DNA from: Quercus robur | Lineage: Eukaryota > Streptophyta > Magnoliopsida > Fagales > Fagaceae | Reading direction: 5' to 3' | DNA length: 64,000 bases | Assembly: GCF_932294415.1 (NCBI RefSeq) | Contig: NC_065538.1 | Coordinates: 18,203,656-18,267,655 of the forward strand | Shown here: piece by piece, positions 13,233-24,955 of the stretch | How the letters are laid out: every line of letters begins with the position of its first letter | Numbering within the stretch: position 1 is the first letter of the stretch | The notes under the pieces: generated by a model | What the model saw: the letters and a program-made list of their open reading frames with translations, nothing else | Databases searched by the model: none | What the model was told of the DNA's origin: nothing | Position numbers and translations under genes: made by a program

Positions 13233-13518
13233 TATATATATATATATATATATTATGATTTATTTATATTGACTCCTCATTTTCTACATTGAATTAACTC
13301 ATATGGCATAAAAATTTAGAAGCAAGACTTAAGTACAGTACTTATGTGCTGTTCCTTAGATTTCTCTCTTAAAATTTTACCATGTGGCTTTTTTTTTTCA
13401 TGGATGGAAGTGTATTTTTTAAGTTAAATAGTCACATGGCAAAATCTTAAGAAGGAAACGTAAGGAACAGCACCTAAGGTACTGTACATAAGTTTTGTCC
13501 AAAATTTATAAACTTACA

Positions 13519-13726
13519 TTAAGTGTCCGTTTGGCATGATTAATTTTGCCAACTTATTTTACTATTCAGCTTATTTTTGCTACTATTCATAGGTCTCACT
13601 GCATTTTTGGGTACTATTCATGGATCTCACTATACTATTTCAGCTAACTTTTATCTTTATCTACAATACTTTCAGAAAAAAATTTTCAATTTCAGCAAAA
13701 TAAGCAAATCTCAAACAGACCCTAAA
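13519..13726. mobile_element. MITE with GTCCGTTTGG/AAACAGACCC termini
   Basis: The left end is TTAAGTGTCCGTTTGGCAT and the reverse complement of the right end is TTTAGGGTCTGTTTGAGAT. The interior has two ACTATTCATxGxTCTCACT repeats. It is about 208 bp and non-coding, and lies inside the Helitron-like element. No target duplication could be confirmed. Confidence 0.6.
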
Positions 13727-13913
13727 TGAGACACATGGCGCAAAAATAAGCTTTCATTGAATTTCAATTTTTTACACTGAATTAACTAGCTTGGCACAAA
13801 AATTTAAAAACTTAGATTAGATAGGATACATGTTGCAAAATTAGATTCTAATTGAATTTCAATTTGAAATCTAATTAAATTTTCTCTCAGCTTTGCCTAT
13901 TTATATATATAGA

Positions 13914-14697
13914 CTAGCATGTAACCCATGCAAACGCATGGATACATTTAAAATTAAGAAAAAATTTTATTATAAAAATATAAATAATTAGTCCAATTAT
14001 GTTTTTTAAAGTAAACGTAATTAGTCATATATTAGAATTCTTACATAAATTTAATACTACTTATGATAATTTTTTTTAATAAGATAGAACATGTGATTTT
14101 TATTGAGTATAAGTGATTTTTTTTTTTTTTTAAATTTATAGTTCATCTATATATATATATATAAAACCGAAGCCTTTGCTAGCACCACAATTTTCCACAT
14201 CAGCATAACACAACATTTAAAATAAAAAATAGAATTAAAAAACTTTTTTTTTAACCCGATACTTATCTTTAAAAAAACCTTTTTTTTTTAACCCTATACT
14301 TAACTTTAAAAATAAACAAAACTCAATACACACAAACGCAAACTCAGCACGCAGGTTTGCTCCTCTCTTCACGCTGCCCCTCATTCCTTTCTCAGAGCAT
14401 CCCTCTTCTCTCAGTCTGGCTCTATCTGTTCATAGCTTTTGCTGCCTCAAGTCTTGACCTCTAATTGGTACGTTTTTGTACTCCTATTTGGCTTAAGTCT
14501 TGACCTCTAATTGGTACGTTTTTGCACTCATTAACTTACTTGACACAAAGATTAAAAAACTTAAATGCATAATTATGGTGTAGTCCCCACATAAATTTAG
14601 ACACATGGTGCAAAATTGGATTCTAATTTCAAAATTGGATTATAATTTCAAATTTTAATTGAATTTTCTTTGAGTTTTACCTATTAATATATATAGA
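13914..14697 (-). mobile_element. Helitron-like element (minus orientation)
   Basis: On the minus strand it starts TCTATATATATTAATAGG at about 14697. It ends at 13914 with hairpin CCATGCGTTTGCATGGG, TTACATG and CTAG followed by T. These are the terminal signs of non-autonomous plant Helitrons: 5' TC, 3' hairpin plus CTRR, A/T target. A further TC-plus-(AT)n start in plus orientation near 14146 may be a nested fragment. A 46-bp tandem repeat (GTCTTGACCTCTAATTGG) is present at 14449-14529. There is no coding capacity. Confidence 0.6.
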
Positions 14698-15457
14698 TAT
14701 AGATCATAGGCTCAATTTTGAGCTCTAATTAAACTCAATGGTATCCGAAGTTTATATAGGCGAGTTCAAAGTATTATCCTGATTTAAATTTTTTAGATGT
14801 TTGGAGACAAAAATAAGGTACATAATGCCATATCAAGCATAATATTAATTTGATAACCAATAACCAAACATGTCAAACAAACACTAGCAAATAATATTAG
14901 ACTCATGCCACATATGCTTGTTCAAGTGCATATATGATGTATCACAAATTCTCTTGACAGAGAATGAGAGAGAGTTTTGGATGCAGACGTCTAAGGTTTT
15001 AAATCCCCACTTCCCATTAAAACTATCAAATTTTCTTTATTGGAAAAAAAAAGAGTAATAAAGCAAACTTTAAAGACAAAAACAATATTTTTCTCCAAAC
15101 CTTGTAATTTGTTTAGTTTGAAATCAAATTCTTGAATTTTTAGAATTCATAATAATTTAAACCTCACACTCAAACCCCTAAAAAAATTGAAATGTTTAAT
15201 GTCTAAATTGATTCAATTTTAAAAGTCAATAGTTCAATATGAAACTAACAAAACTATAAAGATTAAATTGAAACTTTTGAAACAATAGAGTTTAATTTGA
15301 AAACCAGTTCAAAAATAAAAGGTTTATAATATATAATTAAAAAAATGCAATTTCTGAACACTAGTTGGGGGTTGATTCTTAAAAAACAATAAACAAAAAA
15401 TAAACTAGTTGGATGTTTACTAAATCAAGAGTAATTATTTAAACTTGGGAACAATTC

Positions 15458-15463
<6 letters not shown>
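14698..15463. other. Intergenic, nothing recognised
   Basis: AT-rich DNA with no coding signal and no repeat border that can be defended. Confidence 0.5.
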
Positions 15464-15464
<1 letters not shown>

Positions 15465-15488
<24 letters not shown>

Positions 15489-16010
15489 GTTAAAAGGAAA
15501 TATCATTAATAATTAGCTAGCCATAATGGCCAATGTAGCACAGTGGCAGTAGTGAGTCTGCCATAATACAAACCATACATATCCGAATTTACAAAAGAGT
15601 TTACATCTTCAGATGGAGGAAAATCAAATACAACAAAATCCTCAGCTTGTGACACACCCCTTTTAGCCATAGCATCAGCACAAAAATTTGCTTCCCTAAA
15701 GACATGTCTCACCCTTCTCTGAGGAAAATTCCTTAGGAGTAATCTGCAGTCTAAAAGAAGAGGGGAGAAAGAGTTATTAGTTTCTTGGTTAGATTGCAAT
15801 ATATCCACAATAATTTTGGCATCAAGTTCGACTACAATATTTTGAATACCCAGCTAGTTTGCCCGTTGCAGCCCATCTCTAAGAGCCCAACATTCAGCCA
15901 CCACATTTGTTGCAAGTCCAATAGACCTTGAAAATCCCTTCACCCATCTGCCTGCACTATCTCTAATCACTCCACCCCCACCATCAATACTCCATTCTCT
16001 TACATGATAT
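15465..16010 (-). pseudogene. LINE remnant: RNase H domain and poly(A) tail
   Basis: The minus strand reads GGGGVIRDSAGRWVKGFSRS, then AECWALRDGLQ, an in-frame stop, VVELDAKIIVDILQS, VRHVFREANFCADAMAKRG. This is the RNase H (RVT_3) domain found at the 3' end of plant L1-type LINEs. The frame ends at 15506 and is followed on the same strand by a 23-bp poly(A) (15465-15487), as expected for a 5'-truncated LINE insertion. The stop at about 15853 shows it is dead. The 5' limit is approximate and no target duplication was found. Confidence 0.75.
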
Positions 16011-17560
16011 GAATCTCCTATTTAAATTCATGGTGAGATTTACCATTTAAGGAGGAAATAATACTCTCACAAAGGAGCCAACTGCCCTTGCTAGATTGAG
16101 TATATAAACTTTCAATATGTTGCCAAGTGAAGAGCTTATAATCTTTGACCAGACTTCCTTCTTTGGCTATTTATCGTAATTGTTAAGTCCATTGGGTGGC
16201 CATTCGATAAAAGCAACGGAGACGGTAAATCGTGGGAGTGGTTGTCCATTGGATGGCTCATTGACAGGGGCAATGGTGGTTGATATAGCCACCATCGCTC
16301 CATTCTTTACCTTGCTGTCAACAATGGGGTCCATGGTTTGCCTCATTGTCAGCCGTTGCATCCATGGTCAAAGAGAAAAGGTTTGGGATGAAGAAATGAC
16401 GTATCTAGTGAGAGTCTAAGAGATAGGGGTATTTGTCAGTTGGGTTGGATTATTTGAGTGATGGGTAAACTTGCCACTGACTGAGAATATGGTTTTTGTT
16501 TTTAATACCAACTTGTTGCTGTACACTTGACTAGTTGAAATCAGTTGTGGCCCGAGTCGGTTTCTAGGAGTTTATGCTCACCCTTACTTTTAGAGTAATG
16601 AATAATTTTCCCTAAATAAACATGTTGTCTCTCTCTGCCTAACTTTTTTTTTTTTTTTTTTTTGAGAAGATCTCTCAGCATAACTTTATTATACGTCTGC
16701 AAAACTCTCTCTCTTTAACCAATGCATAACTTTATTATACGTCTACAAAACTTTCTATCTCTTTTTTTTTTTGTTGACCAAAAACTTTCTATCTCTTTAA
16801 ACAATGCATAAAACATGGGAAAAATGTAATCACCGACCAACGCAGTTTTAGGCTTAAGCGGTTTTAGCTCATAGCAAAACAACAATCCCACATCGCCACC
16901 CGAGAACACTAATGACAAGTGCCAAATAAAACACAACCTAGCTTTTCCTTGTAGCTCATATCACCAAAATACTCCTTTGCAATGGAAAACGCTAGACACC
17001 TAAATCCAGAACAAGCTTTTGTGTTAACTTGTAATTGGAGCATAAAATATACTCTTTCACCAAGTGTCCTTAGTAGTCTCACGTGAAAGTGTTGTCATCT
17101 AATCAAACGTTCACATCAGAGCATGTTGTGAAATTAAGAATGAGTTTGGGTGTCCTTGTAAGCAAATTCCTTTGCAAAACTAAATTCCAAATCCCTACTA
17201 TTAAAACAACTCAAATAGACTAGTTTCCCAATTGAAATACTCTTATTAAAAAAAAAAAAAACTAAAATACTTCTAATTAGAGTAAATTGTATATGCACTC
17301 CAAATTGTATTTTATTTGTATACGTGCCAAGAAATTTTTTGAGTATAATCATTAATTAACACTTTAATATTAAGAGTTATGTTAACGAGTGTCTTTAGAG
17401 CAGTTATTAATAAACCATATTAAAAAACTTTTAACACTACTTTCATAAAAAATATAAAAAGTAGTCAGAAAAATTAATTACTTTATCATTTTTTTCATAA
17501 AATGTTTCTAATATAGTTTTTAAATTTAGGGCATTTGTTAATATTTTTCTAATATTAATA
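16011..17560. other. Intergenic, nothing recognised
   Basis: No supported gene. Overlapping frames at 16167-16419 on both strands do not resemble known proteins. A short duplicated segment (AACTTTATTATACGTCT near 16682 and 16729) is present beside a T run. Confidence 0.45.
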
Positions 17561-19340
17561 CCAAAGTTAATAAACGGTAGATTTTCTTTTGATGGGATAA
17601 TAAATGGTAGATTGGTGTTGAGGGAAAAATTTTGATGTTCTCAAATAGAATATGGGGTAGCTAAGCTGAAACTCAACGATGGACCCTTGAAATAAAGCCC
17701 AAAGGCTTTCAGTGTTGTGTAAGTCCGCCCAAGCAAGAGATAGAGACTGCATCCTAACAAGAAGACAACAATACAGCACAATAAACACGTTACTGTTGTT
17801 AGTTTGTTATATTATTAGTCCTTTTACAGCATCATAATTCAAATCAGTCTTCTAGCGGTACGGTATTATTTCTAGCGGTAGGGTAATTCTAGGTTAATAA
17901 ATGTGTTTACATGGTAAAAATCATATATTTTCCTTATTATTATTAAGTCAATATAAGGGAAAACTTCCATAGTATCCAAAACATTATGACCTTCATAATA
18001 ATAATAATAAACAGTGATTAAAAGCTCTATAGTTACAAATAAAAGAGGAAAAATAGGATGGAATGAAGGGAGAGAGAGATCCCAACTTAGTGTAACAAGT
18101 ATTGAACTAGGATTTTGGTGAATGTGTATTTATAAGGCATGAATGAGGTGAATGTAAGCCATTTTGAGTGAGTGAGATGGGGTTAATACTAAGATTAAGG
18201 CTTTTTGTGAGTGGTGGACTGTTTATGACTAGTTAAGAGACATTTATGGGCTGTGATTGTGTGAAAGGGGAAAAGAGTATCTAAGATTAGATGAGTGTGG
18301 GCTAAAAATGATGAGTGGTGAGCTTGAAGGAAGCTAAACCACGAGCAAAGTAGTAAACAAACCAAGAGTTTCAGAGAGGGTGGCTGTCCTGCAGTGGGTT
18401 GAGGTGTTTATCTTTTTATAATGGTACTTTAGAGAAGTATTAATTAAAAAGAGTCCAAAAATGTAGGACTAATCAGAGGTAGTGAATCAAGGTTAATCTT
18501 CTTGAGATTTTTGGTCAGAAGTAGGAGATTTACTTTAGGGGTTGCCTTGCCTCTTTGGGTAATGATGGGATTTTAGAGTGTTTTGCATTAAATGCTAGAA
18601 TTTCTAGGACTGAGCCTAATCAATAGGATTAAGGCATGTATCAGGAACGAATCCTAATGCTATAACTGAGATTTGATCCGCTAAGAAGAAAGATTCAACA
18701 CCCCAAGCCAGGTGTCAAACTCTAAGTCCACTTCAAGGGGTTCTGTTCGAGATCCCTTTCTGCCCTCCAAACCACAAGTTCCCAAATTTTCATCTGTAGG
18801 ATTCATGGGCTTAGCACATGAATCATGTCTTGAATATTTTTAACATTTATAGCATCAATTTGTTGAGGTTTGGATAACTTGGTTTCAGCTCTCCTTTCGC
18901 TGGAGGTACAGTCTTGAGGAAGATGATGGAGTTCCATCATCCTTCAGACTTCAGCTGATATGACAGCCAGACTTTAGCTGATATGATAGCCCTCGAGCAC
19001 TGTTCACGTCAGGTAGAAGGTGGCAGAAAACTGATGGGACCCCTAGTTCATCCTCAAAGGCTTAGTTTTCTTGTAGGGGTCTCTAATTGTTTTTTGGTTA
19101 GGGATGAACAAGAGCTAGTTGCCCACTTTCAAGCCTCTTGCTGGGGGCCTTTTTGGGTTGGAACTTTGCTCCATTTCAACACTTTTAGTTGGGCCACATG
19201 ACCCTTTCTTTGCTTGGGCTTGTTCCCTACTTCATGAGATTCTTGGACCTACAAAATGGGCATTAAAGACATGCTTTGCCATGGGTTTTCTTACTCGTCA
19301 TGGGTTTTGGTTGTTAGTAAAAATAAAACGAATCCATGAG
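17561..19340. other. Unclassified repeat-like DNA
   Basis: A less AT-rich stretch with LTR-like features (GTATTTATAAGGC near 18127, purine-rich blocks), but I could not find paired ends, a primer-binding site or coding domains. Frames at 18983-19346 resemble no family. Confidence 0.35.
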
Positions 19341-20560
19341 CTTTAATAAATATTTATGATAGATTTCGGGTATTAGTTCCCATGTGTTTTAAATAACAAC
19401 TTGTATGGTTTCTCATAATTTTTACTATGGATTTGTAAATGATATTTTCTTTGGGGTTTTTTTAAATAATGACCTCCAATATTGTTCTTGAGAATAATAT
19501 TTACCATGAGTTTTAAATAAATATGGTAACAACCACTATAATGGAATAATGTGATGTTCTCATGAGTTTCTCTATAGATAATCATAATGGACATATATGA
19601 TGAATAATTACCATGAGTTTTTGTAATAAATATTATAAATGTTGTGAAGTAAGATAGATAGTGAACATGAGTTTATAATATGAAATAAATAAATGTCATG
19701 GGTCTAATAATCATAACTTTCTATGGGCTTTTATAAGATGATTGCCATGGGTTTTGAGAATAGATAATTCATAAATTCCATGAGCTTGTAATATTATAGT
19801 TATATGTTTAAGAATTTAAAGTATTGTTCATTATTGGACTTTTAAGTGAAATAATTATGATATAGTATTTTGCCAAGTATTAATAACCTTGGACTTTTGA
19901 TAAAATAGTGTCAAGTAGTTAGTTTGGGTTTTTGATAGTGTTTTGATATTACCAATGAGAATTGAGTTTTTAATAGTACTTTGATATTACCAATGAGAAT
20001 TGAACTTTGATATTGCTAATGGGAATTGGGTTTTGATGTTACTAATGAAAATTGAGTTTTAAATATTGCTAGCGAGAACTAGGCTTTGATATTGCAAATG
20101 AGAATTGAGTTTTGATATTGCCAATGAGAATTGGATTTTAAATATTGCCAATGAGAACTGGGTTTTGATATTGCCAATGAGAATTGAGTTTTGATGTTGC
20201 CAATGAAAATTGGGTTTTAAATATTTCCAGCGAAAACTAGGCTTTGATATTGCCAATGAGAATTGGGTTTTGATATTGTTAATGCAAATTGAGCTTTAGA
20301 TAAATAAATTGACATGGGTTTAAACCATGGGCTTTGATTATGGATTTGAATTCCATTGATAAAATTGTTTTGCCATGGATTTGAATCATGAGCTTTTTAA
20401 ATATTGCCAAGTATAAGTATTCTTAGATTTTAAATAGAATAGGATGTGTTTATTGGGTTCATAAGGTCGGTTTTGGACTTAGCTAAATAATTATAATAAA
20501 ATTGGATAAAATATGAGTTTTTGGGCTTTTTTGTGATATCTTATATCATAACCCAATTTA
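19341..20560. repeat. Degenerate short-motif repeat field with 26-bp minisatellite core
   Basis: Motifs of the kind CCATGGGTTTT, CATGAGTTTT and TTTAAATA recur throughout. Between about 19928 and 20295 they tighten into roughly 13-14 units of about 26 bp, each with TTTTGATATTGCCAATGAG plus a variable AATTGGG part. This produces a repetitive chance frame on the minus strand (20059-20256) with recurring WQH/NSHW-like residues, which is not a real gene. Confidence 0.75.
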
Positions 20561-20732
20561 GATAATGAGATATGAAACATTTGTTATTAACATAATAATA
20601 GAGAAAAAATATTTGGGAAAATCCAATAACTTATTAGTGGTGTTTGAAAATAAATAGGTGGTACTCAAATAAAATTAGGTGTAAAAAAAAATACCCTAAC
20701 AATTGTTTGTTAAAATGTGACTAAATTATTAA

Positions 20733-21382
20733 TGTGGGGCCTGAAATTTGGAATCCCGGTCCACTTCACATTAATGGCCCAAAACCTAAGCCGAGGAGCC
20801 CTATTACCGAGGAGGTATGAGGAGAACCCATTGATGGCCCAATAATATAGCCGAGGACAACCTCACGCTCAACGCCTCATAAAACGCCTGAAGAAAAGGA
20901 CAAATTCAGTACAAGAGCAGTACAAGCTAGAAAGCTGCCAACACCATAACGTGGAGCCCAGCACCTGACAAACCTATACCCCATACCATGCTATCCAACT
21001 TTTCCCAACCACTCTGACGTGAAGTTTGATAGGACGAGTAACTGCCCCAAACAAGGAGAAACTGACACGTAGATGAAGAAGGGAAATCGAATACTAGTAT
21101 AAAAGGGGGAGGCCCCAGGAGAAAAGGGGAGAGGAATGGTGAGAATGTGATGCTCCTCGGACTAATTCCGAGGAGTCAAACCTTCCAAACTACATTGATG
21201 CAAGGCTCAACTATGCAGTCCAAACTCATCTCTGTATGATCGCTCACAAAATCGGGACCAGACCGAAACCCGGCGCCCAAAGGCAGGCCTTTCCAAACCC
21301 ACTCTTTACAAATCATATTGTTCGGGCCCTTTACACATGAGCCCAATGTCAGCCTTGGGTCGTTAAAAATCGTGTCCCTACA
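20733..21382. mobile_element. Solo LTR with perfect 5-bp target duplication
   Basis: The 650-bp block begins TGTGGGG and ends CCCTACA, an imperfect inverted terminus with TG...CA. It is flanked on both sides by ATTAA (20728-20732 and 21383-21387). A TATA box (TATAAAAGGGGG from 21098) lies inside at a normal LTR position. No internal retrotransposon domains follow, so this is most simply a solo LTR left by unequal recombination. Motifs such as CCGAGGA recur in it and in the block at 22113-22700. Confidence 0.8.
21098..21105 (+). promoter_or_regulatory. TATA box inside the solo LTR
   Basis: TATAAAAG, preceded by ACTAG and followed by a purine-rich GGGGGAGG. It would direct plus-strand transcription from the LTR into the downstream repeat array. 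Confidence 0.5.
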
Positions 21383-22112
21383 ATTAAAATTAACATATTA
21401 ATTTCTATAAATTTTCAATTATTTTTTGTAAACATCCCATATTAGTGATTTTAATATTTAATTTAAGAATTTTAATATAGACTAGCCTCATCACACGCGC
21501 TCCGCACGTGCGATGAAACTTTTTTATTTATTTTGAATTTAATATAATTTTGCAATTTGAATTTATCTATTATTAGTGAGATTATTATGGATGAGATTTT
21601 TAAGAAACTAAAATTTAGGATTTCAAATGAAGTAAACTGCTGGGTTTAGTGTGTGCTAGTTTTTAGGAAAAAAATGTATTAAACGTGCGTAAAATATATT
21701 TAAATAGAGAGTGTGCTAATTTTTAGGAAAAAAGTTTTATAGGTAGTTTTTTTTGTTCTTGAATTTTGTTGAATTAAAATTTTAACCCTAATTTTTTTTA
21801 AGAATAAAGATTATCTCATTATATTAGGGACATTTTTGACATTTTTTGAAGTCATAATTAACTTTCTAAATCCTCTTAATATATAGAGTCACACATGTTC
21901 TGCACATGCAATGAGGCTGTTTTATTTATTTTGAGTTTAATATAATTTTTCAATTTGAATTTATCTATTGTTAGTAAGGTTATTATGGATGAGATTTTTA
22001 AGAAACTAAAATTTAGGATTTCAAATGAAGTAAACTGTTAGGTTTAGTGTGTGCTAGTTTTTAGGAAAAAATGTATTAAATGTGCGTAAAATATATTTAA
22101 ATAGAGAGGAAA

Positions 22113-22700
22113 TGTTATGGGCAATTCTATTGGAAGGGATAAGCATCAAGAAGGGATAAGGTAAGAGGAAACTAAGAAATATCTAAAGGAAAGCTGTTAC
22201 CACTGCATTAAATGCTCTGTAGCTAACTCTTTGGCCGCATTTATGTGGAAGTGATACCTGAACAGTGGGATTCAGCCTTACAACTATCTCTAAGGATTTC
22301 ATGAAGATGCTAATGGGACAAGGAAATGAGTTAGCCATTTGATCTACACGTGGAGGGTTGAGATGGAGCAAAGGAGAGTAATATAAAGAAGAAAAACCCC
22401 ATTACAGAGGGGGTAGCTGAAAATCCATAGAAAGAAGGACTGTAGCAAAAAGAACCAGAATTGTAACCAAATTCAAAAGAAATACATACTAGAACTATTC
22501 TCCTCGGTTTGTGCCGAGGAAGATTTTCTTTGGATAAATCCATTTCGTTTTTGTCTTCATATGATCTGAACCCGCTATAACTGTGATCCAACCTATTAGA
22601 GCATAGTTTTTAACCCACTCTCTATAAATTCATTGTATTGAGTTCTTTGCGCTTAGATCCTTTTACTCTTTGGGCTTAGGATCCAAATTGTGTCCTTACA
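22113..22700. mobile_element. LTR-like block within the repeat array
   Basis: It begins TGTTATGGG and ends TTGTGTCCTTACA, close to the end of the solo LTR at 21382 (CGTGTCCCTACA). It shares CCGAGGA motifs and contains CTCTATAAATTC. No matching target duplication was found (GGAAA against CATTC), so it may be a recombined or trimmed solo LTR. Reading frames inside (22183-22591) are not genes. Confidence 0.5.
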
Positions 22701-24583
22701 CATTCCATATTAGTGATTTTAATATTTAATTTAAGAATTTTAATATAGATAATATTTACTAATCAGTCTAATCTTGACATTAAAATTTCAAAATCTAAAT
22801 CACTCATTTTTTAATTAATGGCCTAAATTTTACCTTTTCATTAGTGATATAGAAGATGCCAAATTACTGCTAATTTTTTATATATAAAAAATTATATATA
22901 ATTAATGTTTGTCGTAGATTATAAACTATTTATTAAATGACTAGCCTCATCACATGCACTTCGCATATGCGATGAGACTTTTCTTTATTTATTTTGAGTT
23001 TAATATAATTTTTCAATTTGAATTTATCTATTGTTAGTGAGGTTATTATAGATGAGATTTTTAAGAAACTAAAATTTAGGATTTCAAATGAAGTAAACTG
23101 TTGGGTTTAGTGTGCGCTAGTTTTTAGAGAAAAATGTATTAAACGAGCGTAAAATATATTTAAATAGAGAGCGTGCTAATTTTTAGGAAAAAAGTTTCAT
23201 AGGTAGTTTTTTTTGTTCTTAAATTTTGTTGAATTACAATTTTAATTTACTAATCAGTCTTGACATTAAAATTTCAAAATCTAAATCACTCATTTATTAA
23301 TTAATGGCCTAAATTTTACCTTTTCATTAGTGATATAGAAGATGACAAATTAGTGCTAATTTTTATATATAAAAAATTAGATATAATTAATGTTTGTTGT
23401 AGATTATAAACTATTTATTAAATGACTAGCCTCATCACACGCGCACCGCACGTGCGATGAGGCTTATTTATTTATTTTGAGTTTAATATAATTTTTCAAT
23501 TTGAATTTATCTATTCTTAGTGAGGTTATTACATATGAGATTTTTAAGAAACTAAATTTAGGATTTCAAATGAAGTAAACTGCTGGGTTTAGTGTGCGCT
23601 AGTTTTTAGAGAAAAATGTATTAAACGTGCGTAAAATATATTTAAATAGAGAGCATGCTAATTTTTAGGAAGAAAGTTTCTCAGGCAGTTTTTTTTTGTT
23701 ATTGAATTTTGTTGAATTACAATTTTAATTTACTAATCAGTCTTGACATTAAAATTTCAAAATCTAAATCACTCATTTATTAATTAATGGCCTAAATTTT
23801 ACCTTTTCATTAGTGATATAGAAGATGCCAAATTAGTGCTAATTTTTTATATATAAAAAATTAGATATAATTAATGTTTGTTGTAGATTATAAACTATTT
23901 ATTAAATGACTAGTCTCATCACACACGCTCCGCACGCGCGATGAGGCTTTTATTTATTTATTTTGAATTTAATATAATTTTTCAATTTGAATTTATCTAT
24001 TGTTAGTGAGGTTATTATAGATGAGATTTTTAAGAAACTAAAATTTAGGATTTCAAATGAAGTAATCTGCTTGGTTTAGTATGCGCTAGTTTTTAGAGAA
24101 AAATGTATTAAACGTGCGTAAAATATATTTAAATAGAGAGCGTGCTAATTTTTAGGAAAAAAGTTTCTCAGGTAGTTTTTTTTTGTTCTTGAATTTTGTT
24201 GAATTACAATTTTAATTTACTAATCAGTCTAATCTTGACATTAAAATTTCAAAATCTAAATCACTCATTTATTAATTAATGGCCTAAATTTTACCTTTTC
24301 ATTAGTTAGTGATATAGAAGATGCCAAATTAGTGCTAATTTTTTATATTTATTAAATGACTAGCCTCATCACACACGCTCAGCACGTGCAATGAGGCTTT
24401 ATATATTTATTTTGAGTTTAATATAATTTTTTAATTTGAATTTATTTATTGTTAGTGAGGTTATTATAAATGAGACTTTTAGGAAACTAAAATTTAGGAT
24501 TTCAAATGAAGTAAACTGCTGGATTTAGTGTGTGCTAGTTTTTAGGAAAAAAATGTATTAAATGTGCGTAAAATATATTTAAA

Positions 24584-24752
24584 GAGAAATGCTACATCTA
24601 CAACATTTTCACAACAAATCACAGGTAGTTAGTTGTTATTGGTTCAAATTTGAACATAATACTAAAATTACTTTTTTGCCCTAACAATAACAACCAGTAA
24701 TAACCTGCCACTTAAGATTTGTTGTGAAAATGTTGTGGACATATCATTTCTC
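24584..24752. mobile_element. MITE with long TIR and 9-bp target duplication (Mutator-like)
   Basis: The left end GAGAAATGCTACATCTACAA and the reverse complement of the right end GAGAAATGATATGTCCACAA continue into a shared CATTTTCACAACAAATC, giving a TIR of about 37 bp. ATATTTAAA flanks both sides (24575-24583 and 24753-24761), and the intact array units show a single ATATTTAAA at this place. The 9-bp duplication points to a Mutator-type transposase acting in trans. Confidence 0.85.
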
Positions 24753-24955
24753 ATATTTAAATAGAGAGTGTGCTAATTTTTAGGAAAAAGTTTCTCAGGT
24801 AGTTTTTTTTTGTTCTTGAATTTTGTTGAATGACAATTTTAACCATAATTTTTTTTAAGAATAAATATTATTTAATTATATTAATATTAGGAGTATTTTT
24901 GACGTTTTCTGAAGTCATAACTAACTTTTTAAATCCTCTTAATATATAATAGAGA

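Larger units (their letters stand above)
12100..13913 (-). mobile_element. Degenerate Helitron-like element (minus orientation)
   Basis: Read on the minus strand, the right edge begins TCTATATATATAAATAGG, a typical plant Helitron 5' end. The left edge ends with an imperfect hairpin (CATATGCGTAAGCATGAG), then TTACATACTAA before a T, fitting the 3' CTRR rule. Two TIR elements lie inside (12611-13232 and 13519-13726). No Rep/helicase coding remains. The 3' end is weak, so the left border is less sure than the right one. Confidence 0.45.
21482..24955 (-). repeat. Head-to-tail array of Helitron-like units
   Basis: Six units are visible. Each is marked by an imperfect palindrome of the type GCCTCATCACACGCG..CGCACGTGCGATGAGGC (heads near 21485, 21889 (partial), 22944, 23429, 23913 and 24363). 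Spacing of the last four is 485, 484 and 450 bp. On the minus strand each palindrome is followed directly by CTAG and then TC, fitting a Helitron 3' end (hairpin plus CTRR) joined to the next 5' TC end. The outer 5' ends read TCTATATATTAAGAGG (about 21887) and TCTCTATTATATATTAAG (24955). An LTR-like block (22113-22700) and a MITE (24584-24752) interrupt the array. There is no coding capacity. The Helitron assignment rests on termini only; a satellite of other origin is the alternative. Confidence 0.6.

Noticed and set aside
16167..16419. Overlapping frames on both strands
   Set aside because: No known domain, and two-strand openness suggests chance in a GC-richer patch.
20059..20256. Minus-strand frame with repeating peptide units
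   Set aside because: A direct product of the 26-bp minisatellite, which happens to be open in one frame.
22183..22591. Two minus-strand frames of 62 and 86 codons
   Set aside because: They lie in an LTR-like block and match no protein.
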